In this document: positions 55,110 to 63,946 of the stretch, one piece after another
Position numbering within the stretch: the stretch's first letter is position 1
Layout: every line of letters starts with the position of its first letter
From: Streptomyces sp. V3I8
GTDB lineage: Bacteria; Actinomycetota; Actinomycetes; Streptomycetales; Streptomycetaceae
NCBI RefSeq assembly: GCF_030817535.1
Contig: NZ_JAUSZL010000002.1
Coordinates: 1,860,001-1,924,000 of the forward strand
Length of the DNA stretch: 64,000 bases
Direction: 5' to 3'
The notes under the pieces: model-generated
Database searches by the model: none
Told to the model about the DNA's origin: nothing
The model's input: only the letters and a program-made list of their open reading frames with translations
Translations under genes and position numbers: made by a program

Positions 55110-55475
55110 GTGACAGACACCAACGGAATGGCCCCCTCGAGTCGGCTGTCGGTCGATGACGTCACCCTCGACGGCATCCGCGTCCTCGTCCTGCGCGGCG
55201 AGATCGACCACACCACCAAGGACCACCTCGCCCAGACCCTCCTGCCCCGCGACGGTGCGGCGCCCTCCCGGACGGTCCTGGACTTCAGCGCGGTGACCTT
55301 CATGGACTCCAGCGGCGTCAACATCCTCGTCGCCGCCTACCAGGCCGCCCACCGCGCACAAGGATGGATACGTATCGCCGGAGCCCAGGAAGCGATCCTG
55401 CGCGTCCTGCACATCGTCGCCCTGGACGACCTCATCAACTGCCACCCCACCCTCGAACAGGCCCTCCACAGCTGA
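55110..55475 (+). CDS. STAS-domain anti-sigma factor antagonist
   Basis: The 121-residue protein has the SpoIIAA/RsbV fold with VLVLRGEIDHTTKDHLAQTL (about 28-47) and VLDFSAVTFMDSSGVNILVA (about 58-77). The Ser-Ser pair in DSSG is the phosphorylation site used by partner kinases. GTG 55110 has GGGAGA upstream. With the divergent RsbW-like gene it probably forms a partner-switching module. No sigma factor gene is nearby. Confidence 0.88.
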   Translation: MTDTNGMAPSSRLSVDDVTLDGIRVLVLRGEIDHTTKDHLAQTLLPRDGAAPSRTVLDFSAVTFMDSSGVNILVAAYQAAHRAQGWIRIAGAQEAILRVLHIVALDDLINCHPTLEQALHS

Positions 55476-55809
55476 CCCCACCTCGCCTCGGCAGCCCGTC
55501 GCGGGCACTTCACGGCAAGGAAGCGCCCGGGGTGGTGAGAGCCGGAAGACTCCGGTCGCGAAGCACACCCGGCACAGGCGTCGGGTGCAGCAGACGCGGC
55601 AGAGGCCATACGTTCGGCAAGCCGTGCGCTCCCGCCGATGAAACGCACGGCTGTCCCCCCTCGGACCACCGAACGGTGCGCAGGCCGTACAGACCGCGCA
55701 ATCGGTGCGTGGCATGCAGGTGCGGGCTGCGCAGCGCGGGCCGGCCGCTGCGCACTCTGCCAGGACACCCGCCCTGGTGGGCGGCGCATCCGTATCCGCA
55801 TCCAGCGAT

Positions 55810-55965
55810 GCGGACCCGGCCGGCCCCGCACCCGCCCCGCCCAGGTGGCCGCGGACAAGGGCTACTCGTCCCGGAAGATCCGCAGCTGCCTCCGCAGACG
55901 AGGCATCCGGGCCGTGATCCCCGAACGCATCGACCAGATCAACGGCCGCGTCCGCCGGCCCTTCG
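55810..55965 (+). pseudogene. IS5-type transposase fragment
   Basis: The frame reads VAADKGYSSRKIRSCLRRRG and IRAVIPERIDQINGR, the region of the second catalytic Asp of IS5 transposases. Nothing else of the element is recognisable within 55476-56070. Confidence 0.75.
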
Positions 55966-56076
55966 GTGGTCGTGCTGCCTGCGGTGCTGCGGATGTGCGC
56001 GCCGACGCACCTGGACCGAGGCGGTGAGGCGGCCCGCGCACCTCGGCCGAAGCCGGCTCGTCCCGGCCGGACATGA

Positions 56077-56105
56077 CGGTGGGGCGGCACCAGGCCGCCC
56101 CACCG
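56077..56105. terminator. terminator of the FG-GAP gene
   Basis: CGGTGGGGCGGC (56077-56088), a 5-nt loop, and GCCGCCCCACCG (56094-56105) form a perfect 12-bp stem 25 bp beyond the FG-GAP stop. Confidence 0.8.
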
Positions 56106-56130
56106 AACCCCCGTTGCCCGATCGGCTCGC

Positions 56131-57618
56131 TCAGCGCAGGAGCGCGCCGAAGCGGGCGCCCGTGGCGGGCGCCGAGAGGTCGCCGGCGCCGAACGCGAGG
56201 GACGACGTGGCCGTGAGACCGGTCGCCGTGCCGCGCAGCACCCAGACCGCGCCGTTCCAGCTGTTCTCGGCCAGGGAACCGGCCGCGAGGTCGGCGTGGC
56301 CGTCACCGTCGAAGTCCAGCAGCGCGCTGCTCGCGCCGAACTGGTCGTCGTTCTCGGCGACTCCGGGTATCCCGGCGGTGTCCTGGTGGAAGGTCTGCGT
56401 ACCGGCGCCCGTGACACCGGAGGCGCTGCCGGGGACCAGGGCGACGGACCCGGCGTCGGTGATGTCGCCGATGTCCTCGCCCGGGATGCCGAGCGCGATG
56501 TCGCCGAAGCCGTCACCGTTGACGTCCGCCACCGAGACCGTGGAGCCGATCCCGTCGCCCTCCTCCTCCACGCCGGGGAAGCCGGGCAGATCCTGGTCGA
56601 AGGTCTGTACGCGCTCCTCGGACAGGCCGGAGGCCGACCCGAACGCGATCTGGACCTTGCCGCCGTTCCAGTAGTTGCCCACCACGACGTCGTCGAACCC
56701 GTCGTTGTTCACGTCCCCGATGCCGGTGCCCGTGCCGGTCGCCGTGCCATCCGAGGGGACCCAGCCGGTGGTGAAGCCCGTGCTGCCGCCGCCGAGGAGC
56801 AGATGGTTACCCCACTGGCCGTCGCCCGCGTACTTCCAGGCGACGATGTCGTCCTTGCCGTCGCCGTTGACGTCGCCGGTCCGGGTGGAGCGGATGGGCC
56901 CGCTGATCGAGTCGCCGTCCTCCTGGCAGCCGCCGTTGGTGGCGCAGGACGCGTCGGGGGTGTCGTAGCCCCACCAGTCGGCCTTGTCCAGCAGCGGCAG
57001 GGTGGCGGCGGGCTGTCCGGCACGGGTGACCGGGCCCTTCCACACGGTGGCGTCGCCGCTCGCCGGGTCGTCGCCCGCGCCGGACAAGTAGGAGAACAGG
57101 GCGAGGTCCGTCTTGCCGTCGCCGTCGAAGTCGCCGGTCGTGGGGGACTGCCCGTACCCGGGTACGGCCGTGCCGCCGGTGAGTCCGGAGGCGGAGCCCC
57201 AGAGGATGACGGAGCCGGGACTGCCGCCCGAGATCACCAGGTCGCTGAAGCCGTCGCCGTCCAGGTCGCCCTTGGTGAAGTTGGTCCCGAAGCGCTGGTT
57301 CGCGGTGGCGGAGCCGGGAACGCCGCTGGTGGAGCGGCTGATGAGCTTCTTGTTGGCCGTGGAGACCCCATGGGCGGAGCCGTACGTGACGGCCACGTAG
57401 CCCGCCTTGGCCTTGCTGGAGATCGTGGCGTCCGGGGCGGACACGACCAGGTCGGCGTACCCGTCGCCGTTGAAGTCGTCCTGCGCGCCCGCGGACCCGG
57501 TGGCCGCCAGCGCCGGGCTCCCGGTGAGGGCCATGGCGCCGAATCCTCCGGCGAGCAGCACCGCGGCTGCCAGGGGGGCGGTGAGACGCGTACGGGTCCA
57601 GCGGTGTGCTCGGGACAT
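56131..57618 (-). CDS. secreted FG-GAP/integrin-alpha-like repeat protein
   Basis: The 495-residue protein has a signal peptide (MSRAHRWTRTRLTAPLAAAV ... ALAATGS). At least seven blade repeats follow, with calcium-binding loops such as DFNGDGYADLVVSAP, DLDGDGFSDLVISG, DFDGDGKTDLALF, DVNGDGKDDIVAW, DVNNDGFDDVVVG, DVNGDGFGDIALG and DFDGDGHADLAAGS. They should fold as a Ca2+-loaded beta-propeller at the cell surface or outside. Ligand unknown. Confidence 0.92.
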   Translation of the reverse strand: MSRAHRWTRTRLTAPLAAAVLLAGGFGAMALTGSPALAATGSAGAQDDFNGDGYADLVVSAPDATISSKAKAGYVAVTYGSAHGVSTANKKLISRSTSGVPGSATANQRFGTNFTKGDLDGDGFSDLVISGGSPGSVILWGSASGLTGGTAVPGYGQSPTTGDFDGDGKTDLALFSYLSGAGDDPASGDATVWKGPVTRAGQPAATLPLLDKADWWGYDTPDASCATNGGCQEDGDSISGPIRSTRTGDVNGDGKDDIVAWKYAGDGQWGNHLLLGGGSTGFTTGWVPSDGTATGTGTGIGDVNNDGFDDVVVGNYWNGGKVQIAFGSASGLSEERVQTFDQDLPGFPGVEEEGDGIGSTVSVADVNGDGFGDIALGIPGEDIGDITDAGSVALVPGSASGVTGAGTQTFHQDTAGIPGVAENDDQFGASSALLDFDGDGHADLAAGSLAENSWNGAVWVLRGTATGLTATSSLAFGAGDLSAPATGARFGALLR

Positions 57619-57747
57619 ACGTGAGCCTTTCGAGTCGGTCGGTTCTGTACGCGGAAGGCCGCGTTCAGTGGGTACGACTCGAGCCGGGCGATCCCAGTTG
57701 TACGTCCCAATGTCATGGATTCGTAACCGAGGAGACAGGTGTGGCGC

Positions 57748-57776
57748 TGAACTCCCTTGCTATCAGAGGGAGTTCA
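57748..57776. terminator. 10-bp hairpin
   Basis: TGAACTCCCT (57748-57757) and AGGGAGTTCA (57767-57776) pair perfectly around a 9-nt loop. It lies between the FG-GAP promoter and transposase debris. A terminator or an element end are both possible. Confidence 0.5.
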
Positions 57777-57912
57777 ACGCGTGTTGTGAGTGGGCATGCT
57801 GGTAGCAGCGGGTGGGTGTCGGCAGCATGGAGCTCCGGCTGCCTGATGACAGGGCGTGAGGCGTCTCCACCCTGACGGGTGATTGGACGGGCGCCCCGGC
57901 GGTGGGCATGAA

Positions 57913-58078
57913 AAAGCTCCTGGTAAAGCGGGTTCACGACCAGGATCACCAGTCCGCCAGGAGCTTTCGCGTGCTTGTCCACCCGTGCGGTATCGATCTG
58001 TCCGGCCGCACCCTGCAACGCCTCTCCGGTCTCCTCGCAGGTCACCGTCGTCGAACGGCTCCCGGTGGCGTCGCCTGA
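57913..58078 (+). pseudogene. transposase N-terminal remnant with inverted repeat
   Basis: AAAGCTCCTGG (57913-57923) and CCAGGAGCTTT (57957-57967) are perfect 11-bp inverted repeats. Directly after, GTG 57971 opens VLVHPCGIDLSGRTLQRLSG, like the start of Streptomyces IS5/DDE transposases, ending at a TGA after 35 codons. The rest of the gene is missing. Confidence 0.55.
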
Positions 58079-58193
58079 CCTGCGAAGCCATCGGGGCTCG
58101 CTTGAGCCGGATGCGCTGAAAGGTGCACGTCCGGTTCCGAGGGAGCCAGGTCACGGCAACGTGATCCGGCTGCCCGACCGCAGGAGGACGCGT

Positions 58194-58480
58194 ATGTTCG
58201 ACGACCTACCTGACAACATCTGGCACGACTGACCACGTTGAGGACCTGGCACGCCCTGTGGGTGCGGCGCGTCGACGCCCAAATCGCCGCCGTGCAGCGG
58301 CGCGAAGCCGCCCTGCACACCGAAGACGGTCTCAGCCGCTGCGCATCGTCGTCGACCTCAGCGTGGTCACCTTCATGGACTCCAGCGGCGTCAGCCTCTT
58401 CGCCAACACCTGCAAGACGCTGACGAACGCCGGCGGACGGCTGTGTATCGCCACCCCCACCGCCAGCCGCTCCCGGCGCT
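58194..58480 (+). pseudogene. DUF6233-like start fused to STAS fragment
   Basis: AGGAGG (58181-58186) precedes ATG 58194, but that frame ends after 12 codons. Shifted, it reads TLRTWHALWVRRVDAQIAAV, which I recognise as the start of DUF6233-type Streptomyces proteins. A second frame then gives LRIVVDLSVVTFMDSSGVSL and FANTCKTLTNAGGRLCI, the middle of a STAS domain. Two broken genes have been joined. Confidence 0.6.
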
Positions 58481-58656
58481 CGGCGGGGCAGAGCGTCAAA
58501 GGCTGCAAGCCACCAGCCGATTACCTATGCGTGACGGACGGGCGTCATACGGTGACGCGTACCGCGACGGTCCCCGGACGCAGCACGGACCGCTGCGGAC
58601 GGATTCCCGCCGCGCCCTCCAGGCCCGCGTACGGCACCTCGGCCGGCCATGATGCG

Positions 58657-59511
58657 TCACCGCTTGTCCTGCGCGCCCGTCAGGTAGGCCCGGAGGGTGC
58701 CCTCGAGGTGGTCGAAGGAATCGGCGCAGAAGAGGACGGGCTGGTAGCCGGTGACGGTGTACCGCTGTCGCTGCATGGCCGTGATGTCCAGGGGGCGGAT
58801 GTCGGCTCGGGCGATGTTGTCCAGTTCCCCGCAGGAGGAGAGCAGGGTGGCGCCGCACGCCTTGACTTCATCGTCTTCTGTGACGAGTCCGGCCTCCATG
58901 GTGAACCAGAACACCTTCGATACGTCGCTGAGGGCATCGTGGCTTTTCAGGCGGCGCACGGCGTGGCCGAACAGCTCGTAGACGTCGGCCCATCGCTCAT
59001 GTGCCAGGGCGGTGCCGTGCCCGATGACCTCGTGAATCAGGTCGGGTTCGGGGGAGAAGTGCGGCAGCGAGGGGTGCCGAATGTACTGGGTGGCCTGGAA
59101 ACGGCGCTCCGCGAGAGAGCTGTAGAAGTCGCGCGGCGCGAGCATGCCGGGGGCGGGGCTGAACCGCATCCCGGTGAGCTGCTCGATCGTGTCGGAGACC
59201 TCGCGGAGCTGCGGCAGCCGGTCGGCGGGCAGACGCAGCCGGTCGGCGCCTTCGAGGAACTCCCGGCAGGCATGTTTCGCGTGGGGGTCCGCCAGGGCCG
59301 CGCCGACCGTGCGCCACACGTCGTGTTCCTCGTCGGTGTACGTGATGTCCGCGGCGGGCGCGGCGGGGCCCGCCGCGAAGGCGGCCTCGGCGATCGTGAC
59401 ACGGCGCCGGTGGTAGGCGAGGTCACGGTGCCCCGGATGGCCGGGGGGAAAGCTCACGAAGACCCTGCCGTCCGCGAGGCCGATGTCGGGGTAGCCGGAG
59501 TTCTGCTCCAT
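58657..59511 (-). CDS. phhA: phenylalanine 4-monooxygenase (aromatic amino acid hydroxylase)
   Basis: The product is predicted to hydroxylate phenylalanine to tyrosine with tetrahydropterin, iron and O2. The 284-residue catalytic-domain-only form is normal for bacteria. The iron triad is visible: His160 and His165 in PDLIHEVIGHG and Glu206 in FWFTMEAGL. RHPSLPHFSPEPD and YQPVLFCADSFDHL are also conserved. ATG 59511 has GAGGG upstream. The pterin recycling enzyme (4a-carbinolamine dehydratase) is not in the window. Confidence 0.92.
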   Translation of the reverse strand: MEQNSGYPDIGLADGRVFVSFPPGHPGHRDLAYHRRRVTIAEAAFAAGPAAPAADITYTDEEHDVWRTVGAALADPHAKHACREFLEGADRLRLPADRLPQLREVSDTIEQLTGMRFSPAPGMLAPRDFYSSLAERRFQATQYIRHPSLPHFSPEPDLIHEVIGHGTALAHERWADVYELFGHAVRRLKSHDALSDVSKVFWFTMEAGLVTEDDEVKACGATLLSSCGELDNIARADIRPLDITAMQRQRYTVTGYQPVLFCADSFDHLEGTLRAYLTGAQDKR

Positions 59512-59663
59512 GGGGAAGCCCTCTTTCGACGGCCGGAAAGGCCGGCCCGGGCGGGACACCTTCATCGTCGCGGTGGTGTCTGCGCCTCGCGCCTCGCGTG
59601 GTCCGAACAGGTGACCTTGCGCAAGCCGCCCCGGTCGCGAGTGTGGAAGGCAGGGGCCGGCTG

Positions 59664-60860
59664 TCACCGGGGCCCGGTGGGGGTGACGGCAGGCCGCCGT
59701 GCCGCGCGGTCCCGGTCTCGACCGTCGGCCGGCCCCGCAGTGTCCGTCGCCGCCCCGGTGGTGCAGGCGCACAGGATGTCGACGACGTCCCGCAGGTCCC
59801 CGCGGCGGCCGTATGCCGCGCGCTGGAGGCCCGCTCCGCCGCCCTGTCGGCACCAGCGCCTCAGCACTTGGCATACCTGTTCGAACTCGCCGTACTCCCT
59901 CAGCACCGGCCTGACAGCGCGTACGAGCTCCGCGACGAGGCGGTGCGCCAAAAGCAGCCGCCCGCTGTGCACCTCGACGCCGTGGCCCCCCAGTCCGTCA
60001 CGCGCCGCCCTCCAGTACGCGGTGGCCAGTACCGGCTCGGGCAGCTGTGGTCCCGCGTCGCCCCGGTTCACCTGTGCCAGGGCGGTCACCACCAGGGCCC
60101 GGACCAGGACCGCGAGCACGGCCAGCACCTCGGCGTCCGCGACCGCGTCCATCACCCTGATCTCCACGGTCGGCAGGTGGCTGCACGGCCGCACGTCCCA
60201 GAAGAGCATGCCCTCGTCGACCACTGCTTCAGCCTCGCGCAGGCCGGCGACCACCTGGTGATAGTGGTCCAGGGAGGTGAAGTACGGTGGCGGCCCGAAA
60301 ACGGGCAGGGCGTGCGCCGCCATGGTCCGCCAACTGGCGTAACCGGTGTCACGCTCCGCCCAGAACGGGGAGTTGGCCGACAGCGCGACCAGAGCGGGCA
60401 GCCACGGACGCAGGTGGTTGCCCACCAGCACCGCCTCCTCACGCCCGGGCACCTGCACGTGGACGTGGCTCGCGGAGATGACAGCCGCCTCCGTCCTGGC
60501 CCGGAAGGTGGCGTGGGCGGCCAGGTAGCGGGGATCGTCCCGGAGCCGCGCGGAGCCCAGCGAACCCAGCACCGGAGTGCCTGACGCGTGAATCCGCAGC
60601 CCCTGCGCACCGGCCGCCCGTGCGACCGCCTCCCGCATCGCGGTCAGATGACCGTGGGCCTGCCGCAGCGTGGAACACGGCGGCGTCTTCGCCTCGACCT
60701 GGCACTCCATGAGCTCGCAGGAGAAGCGCTCCCCCAGCGCCGCCGTGGCACCCGGCGCAATACGCGAGGCACCGTCGGCCACCGCACGGGAGCCGGCCGC
60801 GGTCAGGAAGTACTCCTCCTCCACACCCAGAGTCGGCTGGTCCCTGATCGTGAACGTCAC
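59664..60860 (-). CDS. YbdK-family carboxylate-amine ligase
   Basis: The 398-residue ATP-dependent ligase is of the glutamate-cysteine-ligase type 2 family. It begins FTIRDQPTLGVEEEYFLTA (the VEEEY metal/ATP motif, about 11-16). It continues SCELMECQVEAKTPPC (about 47), HVHVQVPGREEAVLVGNHL and SHLPTVEIRVMDAVAD. GTG 60860 was chosen; longer readings lack conservation. The amine substrate in actinomycetes is unsettled, so it is not assumed to make gamma-glutamylcysteine. It lies upstream of phhA in the same direction with a 152-bp gap. Confidence 0.88.
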   Translation of the reverse strand: MTFTIRDQPTLGVEEEYFLTAAGSRAVADGASRIAPGATAALGERFSCELMECQVEAKTPPCSTLRQAHGHLTAMREAVARAAGAQGLRIHASGTPVLGSLGSARLRDDPRYLAAHATFRARTEAAVISASHVHVQVPGREEAVLVGNHLRPWLPALVALSANSPFWAERDTGYASWRTMAAHALPVFGPPPYFTSLDHYHQVVAGLREAEAVVDEGMLFWDVRPCSHLPTVEIRVMDAVADAEVLAVLAVLVRALVVTALAQVNRGDAGPQLPEPVLATAYWRAARDGLGGHGVEVHSGRLLLAHRLVAELVRAVRPVLREYGEFEQVCQVLRRWCRQGGGAGLQRAAYGRRGDLRDVVDILCACTTGAATDTAGPADGRDRDRAARRPAVTPTGPR

Positions 60861-61115
60861 ACGACCACCGTTCCTGCCACCGCTCGGACCCGCAACACGA
60901 CAGACCCCGACCGCAGGGACGGCACAACCAGCATCACTCCCGCCGTCACCGCACCCCGGGCGCCCCGGGGCCCCACCCGAACCGGGTCTCGTGGTGCCGC
61001 ACCTCACCGAAGCCCCGGGCACGCGTCCGCGCCGGCACCACTGCCGTCATCCGGTGGTCGTCCGCGAGGCTGTCCGGCGCCCAGGAGGACGGATACTCGG
61101 TTCCGGCACAGGTAT

Positions 61116-61262
61116 TCACTCGACGGCCGGCGTCGCCCGCCATGCGCCCGGGCGCATCCCGGTCGCCTTCCGGAAGAGCACCGAGAAGTTGGACGCGTCG
61201 GGGAACCCGAGTGTGCCGGCGCAGGCCGCCGTGGTGAGGCGGTCGTGCGCGAGGAGCCGCCG
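61116..61262 (-). pseudogene. AraC-family regulator, C-terminal fragment
   Basis: The reverse strand reads RRLLAHDRLTTAACAGTLGF then PDASNFSVLFRKATGMRPGA and a stop at 61116. This is the second helix-turn-helix of AraC regulators. Everything upstream is replaced by the end of the sensor-kinase gene, 9 bp away, marking a recombination junction. Confidence 0.75.
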
Positions 61263-61271
61263 TGTTCCGGT

Positions 61272-62999
61272 CTAGCGCTCCTCCAGCGGGACCCGCCACA
61301 CCAATGTCGTGCCGCCGTCCGCCGGGCTGTCCGTCCGCAGCGAGCCGCTCAGCTGCTCGGCTCGTTCCTCCAGGTTGCGCAGGCCGCTGCGGCGGCCACC
61401 GGCCGGGATGCCCACGCCGTTGTCGGACACGGTCAGCAGCAGTTCCCGCCCGTCGGTCTCCAGGACGACCTCGGCCCGGCCGGCTCGCGCGTGCCGTGCG
61501 ATGTTGGTCAGGGCCTCGGAGAGGACCGCCACGACGTGGTCGCCGGTCCCCTTCGGGACCTGGGTGTCCAGCAGGCCCTCCATCCGCAGGCTGGGCGTGA
61601 AGCCCAGGATCGGAGCGGCGTCACCGACCACGCGCACGGTCCGCGCCCGCAGGCCGGATCCGGTGGCCGCGTCGCGCGAGCGCAGGCCGAAGATCGTGGA
61701 CCTGATGATCTTTATGGTCTCGTCGAGATCGTCCACCGCTCGCGCCACGCGCTCCGACGCCTCCTCGTGCTGGATGAAGCGGCCCGCGCTCTGGAGGGTC
61801 ATGCCGGTCGCGAACAGCCGCTGGATCGCCAGATCGTGCAGGTCCCGGGCGATCCGGTCGCGGTCCTGGAGCACCGCGATCTTCTCCGCGTCCTGCCGGC
61901 GCTCCGTCAGTTCCATGGCGACCGCCGCCTGCGCCGCGAAGCCCCGCAGCGTCTCGCACTCCTTCTCCGAGAAACTCGGCCGGCCGGCCTCCCGCGCCAG
62001 CAGGATCACCCCTCGCACATCGTCCTCGCCCGTTCCGATGGGGACGGCCATCGCGGGGCTGAGCCCCTGGAAGCGCGGGGGCTCGGGAGAGATCCTTTCG
62101 TCCTTGGCGACATCAGCGGTGGTGACAGGGGCCGCCGCGGAGAACGCCAGCCCCATCAGGGTGTCCTCCATGGACAGCACCAGCCCCCGGTGCACGTCCG
62201 CGTCCACCCCGACGGCGATCTCCACGGAGAGCATTCCGGTGTCCGGCATGGGCAGCGCGACGGCCGCCAGAGCCGCTCCCGTGATCTCCCGGGCCCTCTC
62301 GGCGATCAGGTCGAGGGCCTCGGTGCGCCCGCTCCCGGACATGAGGCTGTGGGTGACCTCCGCGCTCGCCTGCAGCCAGCGCTCCCTCAGCCGGGAGTCC
62401 TCGTAGAGGCGGGCGTTGTCGATGGCCACGCCGGCCGCGACGGCCAGGGTGGAGAGAACCGACTCGTCGTCCGCGTCGAACTGCAGCCCGTCCCGCTTCT
62501 CGGTCAGGTACAGATTTCCGTAGATCTCGCCACGCACCCGGATCGGGACACCGAGGAACGAATTCATCGGCGGGTGGTTCGCCGGGAAGCCGTAGGAGGA
62601 GGGATGGTCGGAGAGCTTCGTCAGGCGCAGCGGCTCGGGGTGGCTGATCAGCTCGCCCAGGATGCCGTGCCCCTCCGGGAACGGGCCGATGCGGGCGATC
62701 CGGTCGGGTCCGACACCGACGGTGTGGAAGGCCGACAGGCCCTTGCCGTCCGGACCGATCACGCCGAGGGCCGCGTACTCGGCGTCGACCAGGACCGCCG
62801 CGGCTTCCACGATGCTGTGGAGCGCCTGCTCCAGTTCCAGTTCCCGGCCGACCGACAGCACGGCTTCCAGCAGGCTGTGCACCCGGTCGCGCGTGCCGCG
62901 GGCCGCGTCCAGCCGGGCCTGCAGCTCCTCCAGGAGTTCGTCCAGCCTCAACTGCGGCAGCCGTACACGGGCCTCTCCGGCCTCCGGCGTGCCATCCAT
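61272..62999 (-). CDS. DevS/DosT-like GAF sensor histidine kinase
   Basis: The 575-residue kinase has no membrane segment. Two GAF domains (about 50-195 and 220-365) precede a HisKA_3 helix with DRIARDLHDLAIQRLFATGM (phospho-His about 396) and a HATPase domain (LSEALTNIARHARAG, DNGVGIPAGGRRSGLRNLEE). The first GAF closely resembles the haem-binding GAF-A of mycobacterial DevS (HPPMNSFLGVPIRVRGEIYG), suggesting O2/NO/CO or redox sensing. ATG 62999 was chosen over an ATG eight codons upstream. It follows the response-regulator gene by 141 bp. Confidence 0.9.
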   Translation of the reverse strand: MDGTPEAGEARVRLPQLRLDELLEELQARLDAARGTRDRVHSLLEAVLSVGRELELEQALHSIVEAAAVLVDAEYAALGVIGPDGKGLSAFHTVGVGPDRIARIGPFPEGHGILGELISHPEPLRLTKLSDHPSSYGFPANHPPMNSFLGVPIRVRGEIYGNLYLTEKRDGLQFDADDESVLSTLAVAAGVAIDNARLYEDSRLRERWLQASAEVTHSLMSGSGRTEALDLIAERAREITGAALAAVALPMPDTGMLSVEIAVGVDADVHRGLVLSMEDTLMGLAFSAAAPVTTADVAKDERISPEPPRFQGLSPAMAVPIGTGEDDVRGVILLAREAGRPSFSEKECETLRGFAAQAAVAMELTERRQDAEKIAVLQDRDRIARDLHDLAIQRLFATGMTLQSAGRFIQHEEASERVARAVDDLDETIKIIRSTIFGLRSRDAATGSGLRARTVRVVGDAAPILGFTPSLRMEGLLDTQVPKGTGDHVVAVLSEALTNIARHARAGRAEVVLETDGRELLLTVSDNGVGIPAGGRRSGLRNLEERAEQLSGSLRTDSPADGGTTLVWRVPLEER

Positions 63000-63140
63000 C
63001 GGTGATCCTCCAGGTCGTCGCACGGTGTCGACTGCCGACCATGGTGGTCACGCGTCACACTAACGCTCCGGCGCAGGAGGCGGTAGAGGATCAGGCCGTG
63101 GCAGCGGCAGCGGCAGCGGCTTCGCCGGCGCTCGCCGGTG

Positions 63141-63833
63141 TCAGCGGCCCGGCCGAAGGCGGTCCTCGGCGTGGGTGGCGATGACGGCGGCCTGGATGCG
63201 CCGTTCGACGCCGAGTTTGGCCAGCAGGCGGGAGATGTGGTTCTTGACCGTCTTCTCGGCGAGGTAGAGCCGCTGGCCGATCTGCCGGTTGGTCAGTCCT
63301 TCACCGATCAGCTTGAGGATCTCCCGCTCCCGGTCGGTCAGGCCCGGCAGCGCGTCGGGCTCCTCCTCCCGCTGCTGGTCCTTGCGCAGCCGGGCCATCA
63401 GGCTGGTGGCGGCGCTGGGGTCGAGCAGCGACTGGCCCCGGGCCACCGTGCGGACGGCCGACACGAGGTCCGTGCCCTGGATCTGCTTCAGCACGTACCC
63501 CGACGCCCCGGCCATGATCGAGTCGAGCAGAGCCTCCTCGTCGTCGAACGAGGTGAGCATCAGGCAGAGCAGTTCCGGCATCCGGGAACGCAGTTCCCGG
63601 CACACGGTCACGCCGTCGCCGTCGGGCAGGCGGACGTCGAGGACGGCGACCTGCGGCCGCAGCGCGGGCACGCGCACCAGGGCCTGCTCCACGGTGCCGG
63701 CCTCGCCGACCACGGTGATGTCCGGTTCGTCGTCCAGCAGGTCACGTACTCCGCGCCGAACCACCTCGTGGTCGTCCAGCAGGAAGACCCGGATCGGTCC
63801 GCCGGGGCCACCGACCTGCTCGCTGTCCGCCAT
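63141..63833 (-). CDS. DevR/DosR-like response regulator
   Basis: The 230-residue NarL-family regulator has receiver residues Asp20-Asp21, phospho-acceptor Asp66 ([11 protein letters not shown]) and a lysine in GYVLKQI. A LuxR-type HTH follows ([40 protein letters not shown]). It strongly resembles DevR/DosR and the Streptomyces OsdR. The ATG at 63833 follows a GGGAGCG site. It lies upstream of the sensor kinase, forming a hypoxia/dormancy-type two-component system. Confidence 0.92.
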   Translation of the reverse strand: MADSEQVGGPGGPIRVFLLDDHEVVRRGVRDLLDDEPDITVVGEAGTVEQALVRVPALRPQVAVLDVRLPDGDGVTVCRELRSRMPELLCLMLTSFDDEEALLDSIMAGASGYVLKQIQGTDLVSAVRTVARGQSLLDPSAATSLMARLRKDQQREEEPDALPGLTDREREILKLIGEGLTNRQIGQRLYLAEKTVKNHISRLLAKLGVERRIQAAVIATHAEDRLRPGR

Positions 63834-63928
63834 GAGACGCTCCCTGCCCTGCGGTCCGCGCCGGTGTCCGGTGAGGGACGGTGTCGGCCTCGTCCATCGG
63901 GATCCTTCCCGCTCACCGCTCGAAAGGC

Positions 63929-63946
63929 CAGGGCCGGTCGGCCCTG
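63929..63946. promoter_or_regulatory. candidate DevR/OsdR box
   Basis: CAGGGCC-GGTC-GGCCCTG is a perfect palindrome 96 bp upstream of the devR-like start. It matches the GGGCC-N4-GGCCC layout expected for DevR/OsdR-type boxes. Autoregulation is inferred. Confidence 0.55.
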
